A DNA stretch of 8,852 bases from Treponema sp. (GTDB taxonomy: Bacteria > Spirochaetota > Spirochaetia > Treponematales > Breznakiellaceae): assembly GCA_031257695.1 (NCBI GenBank), contig JAIROB010000227.1, positions 1 through 8,852 on the forward strand, written 5' to 3'. How positions within the stretch are numbered: position 1 is the first letter of the stretch; the number at the start of each line of letters is the position of its first letter. The notes beneath the pieces are model-generated. The model worked only from the letters and a program-made list of their open reading frames with translations, ran no database searches and had not been told where the DNA came from. Positions 1-5,819 of the stretch are shown one piece after another. Both the position numbers and the translations under genes were made by a program.

Positions 1-743
1 TCCCTCCGGGGAACGATGATGTCCACAAACCCGTGTTCCTGCACAAACTCCGCGGTCTGGAACCGTTCCGGGAGCTTTTGCCCGATGGTGTCCTGGATAA
101 CCCGTTTCCCCGCAAAGCCGATAAGCGCCCCCGGCTCGGCGATGACGATATCCCCCAGGGAGGCGAAGGAAGCGGTAACCCCGCCGGTGGTGGGGTCGGT
201 AATCACCGACAGGTAGAGCTGCCCCGCCTGGTTATGCCGGGCCACGGCTGCGGAGGTCTTGGCCATCTGCATCAGGGAAAAGATGCCCTCCTGCATACGG
301 GCGCCCCCGGAGGTGGCAAAGATGATAACCGGCAGTTTGGCCGCGGTTCCGTGTTCCAGGGCTCGGGCGATCTTTTCGCCCACCACGCTGCCCATGCTGC
401 CCATCATAAAGTAGCTGTCCATGACGCCTATCACCGCGGGGAATCCCCCTATCGTGCATTCCCCGGTAACCACCGCTTCTTTGGTGTCACAGCTTTGCTG
501 CAGGGCCGCTATTTTGCTTTCGTATTCCGGAAAGCCTATGGGATTTTTCGAGTTCATCAGCGGGTCCAGTTCCTTAAAACTGCCGCCGTCCACGGTGCAT
601 TCCAGCCGTTCCTGCCAGCGCAGCCGGGCGTGGTAATTGCACTTTTCACAAACCTTATGGGCCCTTTGAAATGCTTCGATATCCGTCACCGTCCCGCAGT
701 GGGGGCAGGCGATGTGACCGGTTTCAACCGGATCCTTGTCCAT
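1..743 (-). CDS. accD: Acetyl-CoA carboxylase carboxyltransferase beta subunit (AccD), 3' end outside window
   Basis: AccD is the beta half of the carboxyltransferase that moves the carboxyl group from carboxybiotin to acetyl-CoA, giving malonyl-CoA for fatty-acid synthesis in the cytoplasm. About 247 residues are visible and the frame is open at the window edge. The N-terminal zinc ribbon is complete: CPHC at 13-16 and CEKC at 32-35, with the C-x2-C-x15-C-x2-C spacing known from E. coli AccD. The crotonase-like core follows, including FATSGGARMQEG, then DPTTGGVTASFASLGD and GFAGKRVIQDT. The ATG at 743 is supported by GGAGG six nucleotides upstream. The gene is the last seen on the minus-strand series, 181 bp after the methyltransferase gene. 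The usual partner accA would lie beyond position 1, separate or fused, and cannot be judged here. The family assignment is near certain. Confidence 0.97.
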   Translation of the reverse strand, partial: MDKDPVETGHIACPHCGTVTDIEAFQRAHKVCEKCNYHARLRWQERLECTVDGGSFKELDPLMNSKNPIGFPEYESKIAALQQSCDTKEAVVTGECTIGGFPAVIGVMDSYFMMGSMGSVVGEKIARALEHGTAAKLPVIIFATSGGARMQEGIFSLMQMAKTSAAVARHNQAGQLYLSVITDPTTGGVTASFASLGDIVIAEPGALIGFAGKRVIQDTIGQKLPERFQTAEFVQEHGFVDIIVPRR

Positions 744-774
744 TCTGTTCCTCCGTACGCTTCGACTTTTCGTA

Positions 775-803
775 AATATGCCTGTCCGTAAAAACAGCTC
801 CAA
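775..803 (-). promoter_or_regulatory. Possible weak sigma-70-type promoter for accD
   Basis: Read on the minus strand, TTGGAG (803-798) is followed after 17 nt by CATATT (780-775). Each box matches the consensus at only about three or four of six positions. The position, 31 nt before the accD ATG and upstream of its GGAGG ribosome site, is sensible. An imperfect dyad centred on CCATGG lies further upstream at 841-864 and might be an operator. AccD may equally be transcribed from upstream genes, so this is a tentative call. Confidence 0.3.
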
Positions 804-897
804 CCCAGGGGCGGCGCTTTGCGGACAAATACTGGCTAATGGTATCTCCCATGGTGAAGGTACCGGATATCGCCGTTTTTGTCCACCGTTCCCGGCC

Positions 898-911
898 GCG
901 CCCCGGGGCGC
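898..911. repeat. 14-bp perfect GC palindrome between the methyltransferase gene and accD
   Basis: The sequence GCGCCCCGGGGCGC is its own reverse complement and starts 14 nt past the methyltransferase stop codon on the minus strand. It could form a short, very stable hairpin at the 3' end of that transcript. No run of T follows on the minus strand, so it does not qualify as a classical intrinsic terminator. It may contribute to pausing, transcript stability or protein binding, or reflect GC-rich composition only. Confidence 0.4.
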
Positions 912-924
912 CGCGGAAACGACT

Positions 925-1890
925 TTACCGGGGGCCGGTTTTTATCCAGGTCAGCTCGTGTTTATTGTGACACAAATGGACCACCATGCCGCCGGGGATG
1001 GCGGCGAAAAGGCGGAGGGTTTCCGCGTCCCCCCGGCCCTGCATTTTTATGGTGCATACAAAGTTGCCGCAAAGCCCCGACGCCAGCCACTTTTCTATCC
1101 ATTCGTAGAGCCGCCGGGGGTAGCAAACCACGTCGCAGAAGATCCAGTCCAGGGGGCCGATTTCTCCGGGGGGCAGGGTAAAAGCGTCGTGCTTCCGAAA
1201 GCTGACCGAGGGCATGGCGAGGATGCGGTCCTCCAGGGGGGAGCGGTCCACCGCCAAAACCTCCGCTCCCAGGTTTGCGAGCGCCCAGGTCCAGCCCCCG
1301 GGACTGGCCCCCGCGTCCAGGCAGCGTTCCCCCGGCTGAACCAGGCGGCCGCAGTAGGCCAGCGCTTCCCACAGTTTGAGGTAGGCGCGGCTTGGGGGGC
1401 CCTCCCGGTCTTCCTCAAATTCGATGATTCCCCCGGGAAAGGGGCTTGCACATTCGGCGGAGCCGATCAGGGTTCCGTAGTCCAGCAGGGACCAGGCGCC
1501 CATGGGGCTGTCCGGAGCGCTCCAGGGGAAGGGGCGTTTTTTTAAAGCCAGGGGCGGCAATTTTGCGGCCACCAGCGCGCCCCGCCGGAAACGGGTAAAG
1601 AGGCAGGGAGCCCAGTTCCGCTGGATACTCCGCAGGGCAAGAGCGGCCTGGGAAATGGAGTCAAAGTCCAGGCGGAAAGGTTTGGTCCAGCAGTTTTGAA
1701 ACCAAAAAACCGGCGAAGGCGGGTTTTCGGCATAGTAGAAAGGGCCCCAGGAGGCGTCCCAAGCCCCCAACTCCTCTTCCAGGTGATGCGCGTAGCCGGG
1801 AACCGCTTGAAATATCCGTCCGGGAAGGTATTCCGGGGGGGGAAACGCGGAAGGATCAGGTTGCGGTGGAGCGCCAGGCAAGGTAATCAA
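925..1890 (-). CDS. RlmM/FtsJ-like S-adenosylmethionine-dependent 2'-O-ribose RNA methyltransferase
   Basis: This 321-residue protein resembles the RlmM (YgdE) class of Rossmann-fold enzymes, which methylate the ribose 2'-OH of 23S rRNA. The SAM-binding motif I is LDAGASPGGW at 191-200, followed by the acidic strand end AVDRS at 213-217. A K-D-K-E catalytic tetrad typical of FtsJ/RlmM enzymes can be assigned to K172 (AYLKLWEA), D253 (IFCDVV), K282 (CTIKMQ) and E312 (NKHELTWI). Residues 1 to about 160 form a divergent, tryptophan- and proline-rich N-terminal part, where RlmM has its RNA-binding THUMP-like region. No ATG or GTG exists in frame before residue 130, and an in-frame stop lies shortly upstream, so the start is probably the TTG at 1890 or the TTG at 1881. 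The first gives a 35-nt overlap with the PilZ gene and places a weak GGGAG about 13 nt upstream. The fold and chemistry are well supported; C2498 of 23S rRNA as target is inferred. Confidence 0.8.
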   Translation of the reverse strand: MITLPGAPPQPDPSAFPPPEYLPGRIFQAVPGYAHHLEEELGAWDASWGPFYYAENPPSPVFWFQNCWTKPFRLDFDSISQAALALRSIQRNWAPCLFTRFRRGALVAAKLPPLALKKRPFPWSAPDSPMGAWSLLDYGTLIGSAECASPFPGGIIEFEEDREGPPSRAYLKLWEALAYCGRLVQPGERCLDAGASPGGWTWALANLGAEVLAVDRSPLEDRILAMPSVSFRKHDAFTLPPGEIGPLDWIFCDVVCYPRRLYEWIEKWLASGLCGNFVCTIKMQGRGDAETLRLFAAIPGGMVVHLCHNKHELTWIKTGPR

Positions 1891-2194
1891 CGTAACGCTG
1901 AAACTCCCGTCCCTTGGGCGACGCTGTTATGGCAAACCCGATTTCACAGGAATAACCGTCGGCATGGACCCACCGGCTTTCAGCAAGAATATCGAAGGGA
2001 TCGATCTTGGCGGCGGAATCCGGCAGAATCTGCACCTTGTAGGGAGCGTTCGGTTTAACATCCACAAATACGGTATATTCCACACGGCATCCGGTTATGC
2101 TCAGATCCTTTAGCAGCGCTTCGCCGTCAACCACTTCAGCAATAACGGCTCTGGCGAGGGTGGGGTATCTGACATTCTTTCGATTCTCAAACAT
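1856..2194 (-). CDS. Single-domain PilZ protein, probable cyclic di-GMP receptor
   Basis: The 112-residue product is essentially one PilZ domain. It has both signature parts of the cyclic di-GMP site: RKNVR (R5 and R9, the RxxxR motif) and DLSITG at 30-35 (the D/N-x-S-x-x-G motif). The later CEIGF at 83-87 fits the conserved end of the beta barrel. No other domain, signal peptide or membrane segment is present, so it should be a cytoplasmic adaptor that responds to the second messenger, often in motility or envelope control. The partner cannot be told from the sequence. The frame is open further upstream, but the ATG at 2194 gives the canonical N-terminus and lies beyond the hairpin that closes the preceding gene. 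No Shine-Dalgarno precedes it; a promoter-like pair sits directly upstream instead. Its 3' end overlaps the methyltransferase gene, so the two are probably co-transcribed. Confidence 0.88.
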   Translation of the reverse strand: MFENRKNVRYPTLARAVIAEVVDGEALLKDLSITGCRVEYTVFVDVKPNAPYKVQILPDSAAKIDPFDILAESRWVHADGYSCEIGFAITASPKGREFQRYVDYLAWRSTAT

Positions 2195-2203
2195 GATTGC
2201 TCT

Positions 2204-2232
2204 ATTTTGCACAGGAAGGAGGCGCTCGTCAA
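2204..2232 (-). promoter_or_regulatory. Candidate sigma-70-type promoter directly upstream of the PilZ gene
   Basis: On the minus strand TTGACG (2232-2227), five of six matches to the -35 consensus, is followed after 17 nt by CAAAAT (2209-2204), four of six matches to the -10 consensus. Only nine nucleotides separate the -10 box from the ATG at 2194. The predicted transcript would therefore start within about three nucleotides of the start codon, in keeping with the missing ribosome-binding site. The preceding hairpin at 2244-2271 ends the upstream unit, so an own promoter is expected here. Confidence 0.5.
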
Positions 2233-2243
2233 CACGCGGGTGA

Positions 2244-2271
2244 AATGCCCCAGCCTCCGGGCTGGGGCATT
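2244..2271 (-). terminator. Strong hairpin after the URO-D-family gene, probable terminator
   Basis: AATGCCCCAGCC and GGCTGGGGCATT form a perfect 12-bp stem around a four-nucleotide loop, starting 11 nt past the stop codon at 2283. On the minus strand the stem is followed by only a short T stretch (the ATT of the stem end, then TC), so the U-tract is weak. Stem quality and position between two genes argue for a terminator or a 3'-end stabilising hairpin. The short U-tract could make it leaky. Confidence 0.6.
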
Positions 2272-2282
2272 CCGGCGGGGTT

Positions 2283-3323
2283 TTAGAACCTGCCTTTGTA
2301 GATCGCCGTGCCGTACTCGTAGAGTTCGTCGTTGAGCCACCCGTTGAGGGGCGCCCATTTGGCCATGGCCTCGGGGCCGCCGAAGAAATCGCCCACCATG
2401 GCAAAGGCAATAAACCCGCCGTTCTTCGCGTACTTGTCCAGATAATCCCGCATATAACCCCGGACGGTCTCCTCGGAATCCGTGACCTGCACCGGATAAT
2501 TCCAGCCGCCGGTAATGGCGATTTTGTTGCCGTGCTTTTTCTGCACCGCCACAAGATCATTAGCGTCCTGACAGGGGTTCCAGTATCCCGCGCCTATATC
2601 TATCATTTCGCCCACAAAATCTTCGCTGCGCCCGCAGTTGTGGAAGTTGATCAATACCCCGCGCTCCCGCACCGGTTTGGTAAGCCGCGCGTAGATGGGC
2701 TTAAAAACCTTGCGGTAGATGTCTATGGAAAAGAAGGGATTCGCCGCGGCCGCGGTATCGTCGCCCATGGTCATAACGTCGGGTTTCCAGTAGTCCAGGG
2801 TGGTTTGAATCCGGGGAAGGTACCAGTCGGTCATATAGTTGAGCAGATCGATGCACATGTCCGGTTCCTCAAAGAGGGCGATGAGGGTAGTCTCGAACCC
2901 CATAAAAGCCACCAACTGCTGGAAGGGCTGGAAGCCCAGCTCGCAGGCCACCGCTACCTGGGTACGGTCAATTTTGTCCAGCTCCTCCTTTGCCATGGCT
3001 GCCCAATCGTGCTGGGGCACCGGCGGGTGCTTTACCACCTTTTCCCAGTTACAAATATCGTCCAGGATAAAGGCGTTGGGCTTGGGCAGCCCCGCCTGCA
3101 TTCCCTCCTCCCAGGTATAATTGGCTCCCCACATATCCTTCCAGTCGCCGTGGGGCTGGGTCCAGCCGGAAATCATTTCCGCCTGGCCGGAGGTGATATT
3201 GAAAGGTCCCGCCGCCATGGAGCTGACCCCGTGGTCCTTGTAGGGCATAAAACCGGGAACCCATTCGGGGATTTGACCGCTCCCCACCCGCAAATAATTT
3301 TCCTTCGCCGTAAGTTTGGCCAT
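2283..3323 (-). CDS. URO-D/MtaA-family protein, probable corrinoid-linked methyltransferase
   Basis: The 346-residue protein belongs to the uroporphyrinogen decarboxylase superfamily, in the branch that contains MtaA/MtbA/CmuA methylcobamide:CoM-type methyltransferases. The evidence is a zinc-ligand set of the H-x-C-xn-C type, H228-N-C230 (LINFHNCGR) with C251 (WNPCQDAND), on a TIM-barrel-like sequence with MGDDTAAA at 186-193 and a C-terminal FAMVGDFFGGPEA segment. The arginine-rich RQAGRYLP-type N-terminus of true HemE is missing, so haem synthesis is unlikely. Family members transfer methyl groups between a corrinoid protein and a thiol or tetrahydrofolate, for example from methanol, methylamines or methoxylated aromatics. 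No corrinoid protein, MtaB-like enzyme or reactivase lies nearby, so substrate and acceptor are unknown. The ATG at 3323 has an excellent AAGGAGG seven nucleotides upstream. The gene has its own promoter and a terminator-like hairpin, and looks monocistronic. Confidence 0.9.
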   Translation of the reverse strand: MAKLTAKENYLRVGSGQIPEWVPGFMPYKDHGVSSMAAGPFNITSGQAEMISGWTQPHGDWKDMWGANYTWEEGMQAGLPKPNAFILDDICNWEKVVKHPPVPQHDWAAMAKEELDKIDRTQVAVACELGFQPFQQLVAFMGFETTLIALFEEPDMCIDLLNYMTDWYLPRIQTTLDYWKPDVMTMGDDTAAAANPFFSIDIYRKVFKPIYARLTKPVRERGVLINFHNCGRSEDFVGEMIDIGAGYWNPCQDANDLVAVQKKHGNKIAITGGWNYPVQVTDSEETVRGYMRDYLDKYAKNGGFIAFAMVGDFFGGPEAMAKWAPLNGWLNDELYEYGTAIYKGRF

Positions 3324-3329
3324 GCTTAT

Positions 3330-3336
3330 CCTCCTT
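3330..3336 (-). promoter_or_regulatory. Strong ribosome-binding site of the URO-D-family gene
   Basis: AAGGAGG on the minus strand stands six nucleotides before the ATG at 3323. It is the best Shine-Dalgarno sequence in the window and fixes the start codon. It contrasts with the absent sites before pyrG, the PilZ gene and the VTT gene. Confidence 0.85.
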
Positions 3337-3388
3337 AAAGCACATAAAAATATACCGCCCTGGGCGGCCGCCGCTATGCGGACAATCC

Positions 3389-3417
3389 ATTATAGCAGGG
3401 CCCGGCAAAAAAGGGAA
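3389..3417 (-). promoter_or_regulatory. Extended -10 promoter of the URO-D-family gene
   Basis: The minus strand carries TGC directly before a perfect TATAAT (3394-3389), an extended -10 element. At 17-nt spacing the -35 position reads TTCCCT (3417-3412), which is poor. Transcription should begin near 3382 and leave a leader of about 60 nt, containing a short CCGC/GCGG hairpin and the AAGGAGG ribosome site. A good -10 with a poor -35 and direct repeats just upstream is the usual look of an activator-dependent promoter. Confidence 0.7.
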
Positions 3418-3420
3418 GCG

Positions 3421-3469
3421 CATTGCCTCATCAGAAAAGTAACCCAAAACCACCAATGCCTCATTCAGA
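3421..3469 (-). promoter_or_regulatory. Tandem imperfect direct repeats upstream of the URO-D-family promoter
   Basis: On the minus strand TCTGAATGAGGCATTG (3469-3454) and TCTGATGAGGCAATG (3435-3421) differ by one indel and one base. Their shared GAGGCA cores are 33 nt apart, about three helical turns, so they lie on the same face of the DNA. The nearer copy sits just upstream of the -35 position and the farther about 75-90 nt before the predicted start. This fits a pair of binding sites for an activator, which is inferred and unidentified. Confidence 0.45.
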
Positions 3470-3520
3470 TGATAAAAACATTTCGCCTCTTTAGATTGCC
3501 GCGCAAGCGGTTTTATGCTG

Positions 3521-4312
3521 TCACATTTTAAATTCGCTGCCCAGGTAGACTTCCCGAACCATTTCGTTCGCCAGAATCACTTCCCGGTCCCCACGGGCGA
3601 CAATGCTTCCGTCGGCGATGATAAAAGCCTCGGTGGTAATCTCCAGGGTGTCCCGCACGTTGTGATCCGTAATGAGAATGCCTATGCCCTTCTCGGCCAG
3701 TTGGCGGATTATCTGTTTTATTTCAAAAACCGCGATGGGGTCTATCCCCGCGAAGGGCTCGTCCAGGAGGAGAAACTTAGGCTCCGTGGCCAGCGCCCGG
3801 GCTATTTCGGTGCGCCGCCGCTCGCCGCCCGACAGGGTATAGCCGTACTGGGATCGGATCCGGGCGATGCCGAATTCCTCCAGCAGCGCCTCCAGGCGGT
3901 CCTTCTTCTGCTCCCTGGTAATATCCCTGCGGCTCTCCAGGATAGCCATGATGTTCTGTTCCACCGTAAGCCTGCGGAAAATCGAAGCCTCCTGGGGCAG
4001 ATACGCGACCCCCAGCCGGGCCCGGCGGAACATGGGTTTTTCGGTAATATCCCCGCCGTTGAGAAACACCGAGCCCACGGTGGGCTTGTAAAAGCCCACG
4101 ATCATATAAAAGATGGTGGTTTTTCCGGCGCCGTTGGGCCCCAAAAGCCCCGCCACTTCTCCGTTGTGCATGGAAAAGTTGACCCCCCGCACCACTTCCT
4201 TGCGGCCGAATTTTTTGTGTAAATTGACGACGCTTAAAACATGGGCCGTCTGGGGCGGGATCTGATCCGGAATCTGATCCTCCGGCGTTTCCGTTCTGGT
4301 AGCTTCGTCCAT
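3521..4312 (-). CDS. lptB: LptB, ATPase of the lipopolysaccharide-type export ABC transporter
   Basis: LptB is the cytoplasmic ATPase that, with LptF and LptG, extracts lipopolysaccharide or a similar glycolipid from the inner membrane and pushes it along the LptC-LptA bridge. All ABC motifs are intact in the 263-residue protein: Walker [10 protein letters not shown] (58-66), Q-loop [14 protein letters not shown] around Q107, signature LSGGERRR (160-167), Walker B LLLDEP with E185, and H-loop H217 ([10 protein letters not shown]). The [16 protein letters not shown] and DPIAVFEIK stretches are characteristic of LptB rather than LivF/LivG relatives. The first 24 or so residues are an extra proline- and acid-rich tail not needed for the fold. 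The gene begins five nucleotides after the lptA stop, with GAGG inside the lptA end as ribosome site. LptF and LptG are not in the window. Confidence 0.95.
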   Translation of the reverse strand: MDEATRTETPEDQIPDQIPPQTAHVLSVVNLHKKFGRKEVVRGVNFSMHNGEVAGLLGPNGAGKTTIFYMIVGFYKPTVGSVFLNGGDITEKPMFRRARLGVAYLPQEASIFRRLTVEQNIMAILESRRDITREQKKDRLEALLEEFGIARIRSQYGYTLSGGERRRTEIARALATEPKFLLLDEPFAGIDPIAVFEIKQIIRQLAEKGIGILITDHNVRDTLEITTEAFIIADGSIVARGDREVILANEMVREVYLGSEFKM

Positions 4313-4317
4313 GGACC

Positions 4318-5088
4318 CTATTCCTCAAGCGGCGGCGTTTCCTCCGCAGTCCCCGCGGGAGTTTCCGCGGAGGCTTCAGCGGGGACTTCCACAGGAGTTT
4401 CCGCGGCGGGCGCCTCTTCTCCGGTTTCCTCCGGCGGCGTTTCCGCTTCTTTCGCCTTTTCCTGAATTGAGCCTGACACCGATCCTTCCATGCTCACATC
4501 GTCGGTTTCAAGATCCACCCGGATCCTGTCCGCCCTGAATTCGTCGCTCTTTTTAAAAACCACGGGAAACCCCGAAAGATCCAGCAGCTTTGCCTGCCGC
4601 CGGTACACCGCGTATTCAGAACGGCAGACCAGATCGTCCTTAAAGAGGCGCACCGAGATCTGGAACACCGTAATTTCGTTCTGATCGTCGTATTCAATAA
4701 AACGGCCCTTGGCGACAATTTCGTTTTTCCTGTCCTCCAGGGTGGAGTTGCCCTCCAGCCGGGCTATCTTGAGCTTCCGGTCGTAACGCAGCCGGTCGGT
4801 TTGAAAGAGGATGTTCTTCTCCTCCTCCATGCCCCACACGTCCCCGGAACAGTCGATAAACTGGTTATCCTCCCCCTGCAGTTCTATCCGGTCGGCCCTC
4901 AGGACCAGCTTGTCGGACCGCACCTCCGCGTTTCCCGTGAGCATGGTGATTTCCTTTCCCGACACCCGGCCCCCGGACATACGATCCGCCTTAAACGTAA
5001 AAGTGTCGGCCCCGAAGGCAGCGTCCCGGGGGAACAGTATCGCTGCGGCGAGCATAAACAGCCCGAGGATGGCGCCTTTCCCTCTCAT
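4318..5088 (-). CDS. lptA: LptA/OstA-like periplasmic glycolipid-transport bridge protein
   Basis: A signal peptide (MRGKG, hydrophobic run, cut near residue 27 after AAFGA) leads into an OstA-type beta-jellyroll of repeated short strands, roughly 28-205. Typical family pieces are [45 protein letters not shown] and [10 protein letters not shown]. LptA forms the periplasmic bridge that passes lipid from LptC to LptD in the outer membrane. At 256 residues it is longer than the E. coli protein (185), mainly because residues 208-256 are a low-complexity Glu/Pro/Ala/Thr tail. Its position between lptC and lptB strongly supports the call. The ATG at 5088 overlaps the lptC stop as ATGA, so translation is probably coupled; only a weak GGGACGG lies upstream. 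A second OstA-type role, such as a DUF-style LptA paralogue, cannot be ruled out. Confidence 0.88.
   Translation of the reverse strand: MRGKGAILGLFMLAAAILFPRDAAFGADTFTFKADRMSGGRVSGKEITMLTGNAEVRSDKLVLRADRIELQGEDNQFIDCSGDVWGMEEEKNILFQTDRLRYDRKLKIARLEGNSTLEDRKNEIVAKGRFIEYDDQNEITVFQISVRLFKDDLVCRSEYAVYRRQAKLLDLSGFPVVFKKSDEFRADRIRVDLETDDVSMEGSVSGSIQEKAKEAETPPEETGEEAPAAETPVEVPAEASAETPAGTAEETPPLEE
4321..4463 (-). repeat. Low-complexity repeats encoding the Glu/Pro/Ala tail of LptA
   Basis: The 3' part of lptA contains short degenerate DNA repeats. GGAGTTTCCGCGG occurs at 4358-4370 and 4394-4406 (plus-strand reading), and GGCGGCGTTTCC near 4331 and again near 4433. They encode recurring ETP, PAE and AEE units. 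Such repeats could expand or contract by slippage or recombination while staying in frame when the unit is a multiple of three; the first pair is 36 nt apart. Confidence 0.6.
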
Positions 5089-5792
5089 AGACCGTCCCGG
5101 AGGGCGCCGCTGTTTTCTTCGCCCGGGATCGGCGCAAAGACGGCGTCAAAATCCTCTTCAAGCTCCCGGATAAGTTCTTCCTCCAAAGGGGCTTCAAACT
5201 CCTCCCCTTCTTCCGAAGGCTCCTCCTCTTCTGTTTCCGTGTCGACGTAGGAGCCCTCCACGCCGCCGGAAAAGGTCCAGGTCCTGCGCCGGGAGTCCGC
5301 GGAAAAGCCCCTGCCGGAAAAGACCGTGCCGTCGGAACGCTGTATATCCACCCTATGCTCATCGCTGCCGGCAAGGATTCGTTTTTCGTCCTCCCAGGTG
5401 AGCTTGTCCGTTTCTATGGTGATGTCCTCGGAGTCCACGGCAATAATGATGCTCTGCTCCAGTTGTATATTGCCCGAATCGAGCTCCACCAGGCCGCTTC
5501 CCGCGCTGCCCGTGGCGTTGACCTCGCTGCCGTGGCTGTAAAACTGTTCAAAAGAAAAGTTTTGCAGCTCCATGGCCTGCCGGTTTTCGTAGCGCTCAGC
5601 CTGCTGCGCCCGGAAACGCACCACCGGATCCCCGTCCCGCATCCGCACGTACTCCACGTTCCCCATCACAATGTCCGCCTGATCCTCGCTTTCGGAGGCC
5701 CCGTCCCCATAGTCAAAGGTGCATCCCCCAAACACAAAAACTGTCATGCAAAGCAGCGTTAGTATGCGTAGTTTTTGTGTGTTTCGCTTCAT
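5085..5792 (-). CDS. lptC: LptC-family protein, apparently a lipoprotein
   Basis: LptC receives glycolipid from the LptB2FG extractor and hands it to LptA. Residues about 40-182 match the LptC beta-jellyroll, including ITIETDKLTWEDEKR (124-138), HRVDIQRSDGTVFSGRGFSAD (in 146-166) and the closing TWTFSGGVEG. The N-terminus MKRNTQKLRILTLLCMTVFVFGGC has a charged start, a hydrophobic run and C24 in a relaxed lipobox. This suggests a lipid anchor in place of the transmembrane helix of E. coli LptC. Residues 184-235 add a strongly acidic tail (TETEEEEPSEEGEEFE). The 235-residue length compares with 191 in E. coli. The gene begins 26 nt after pyrG and overlaps lptA by four nucleotides. No clear Shine-Dalgarno precedes the ATG; a 5-bp hairpin (5805-5819) occupies the gap, so translation may depend on readthrough from pyrG. 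Confidence 0.87.
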   Translation of the reverse strand: MKRNTQKLRILTLLCMTVFVFGGCTFDYGDGASESEDQADIVMGNVEYVRMRDGDPVVRFRAQQAERYENRQAMELQNFSFEQFYSHGSEVNATGSAGSGLVELDSGNIQLEQSIIIAVDSEDITIETDKLTWEDEKRILAGSDEHRVDIQRSDGTVFSGRGFSADSRRRTWTFSGGVEGSYVDTETEEEEPSEEGEEFEAPLEEELIRELEEDFDAVFAPIPGEENSGALRDGL

Positions 5793-5804
5793 CGGCGGCT
5801 TTCG

Positions 5805-5819
5805 GGACCCCGGAGGTCC
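5805..5819 (-). repeat. Short hairpin in the pyrG-lptC junction
   Basis: GGACC and GGTCC form a 5-bp stem around a five-nucleotide loop, beginning at the last base of the pyrG stop codon and ending 12 nt before the lptC ATG. There is no T-run, so it should not terminate. It could tune message stability or lptC translation. Confidence 0.35.

Noticed and set aside
724..852. A 42-codon open frame on the minus strand starting MGDTISQYLS, overlapping the accD start
   Set aside because: It has no ribosome-binding site, overlaps the accD start by 20 nt and spans the likely accD promoter. Nothing in the peptide is recognisable.
736..1545. A 269-codon plus-strand frame opposite the methyltransferase gene
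   Set aside because: It runs antisense to the methyltransferase, whose motifs and catalytic tetrad are clear, and its own product shows no domain.
2195..2560. Upstream extension of the PilZ frame to 2560
   Set aside because: The extra residues are Arg/Pro/Ser-rich shadow sequence of the URO-D-family gene and cross its terminator-like hairpin. The PilZ domain begins at the ATG at 2194.
2283..3323. True uroporphyrinogen decarboxylase (HemE)
   Set aside because: The conserved HemE N-terminal arginine motif is missing and a methyltransferase-type H-x-C-xn-C zinc site is present.
3499..3510. CCGC-TTGC-GCGG as a terminator after lptB
   Set aside because: The stem is only four base pairs and the nearest T-run on the minus strand is about 20 nt away, so it does not meet the pattern of an intrinsic terminator.
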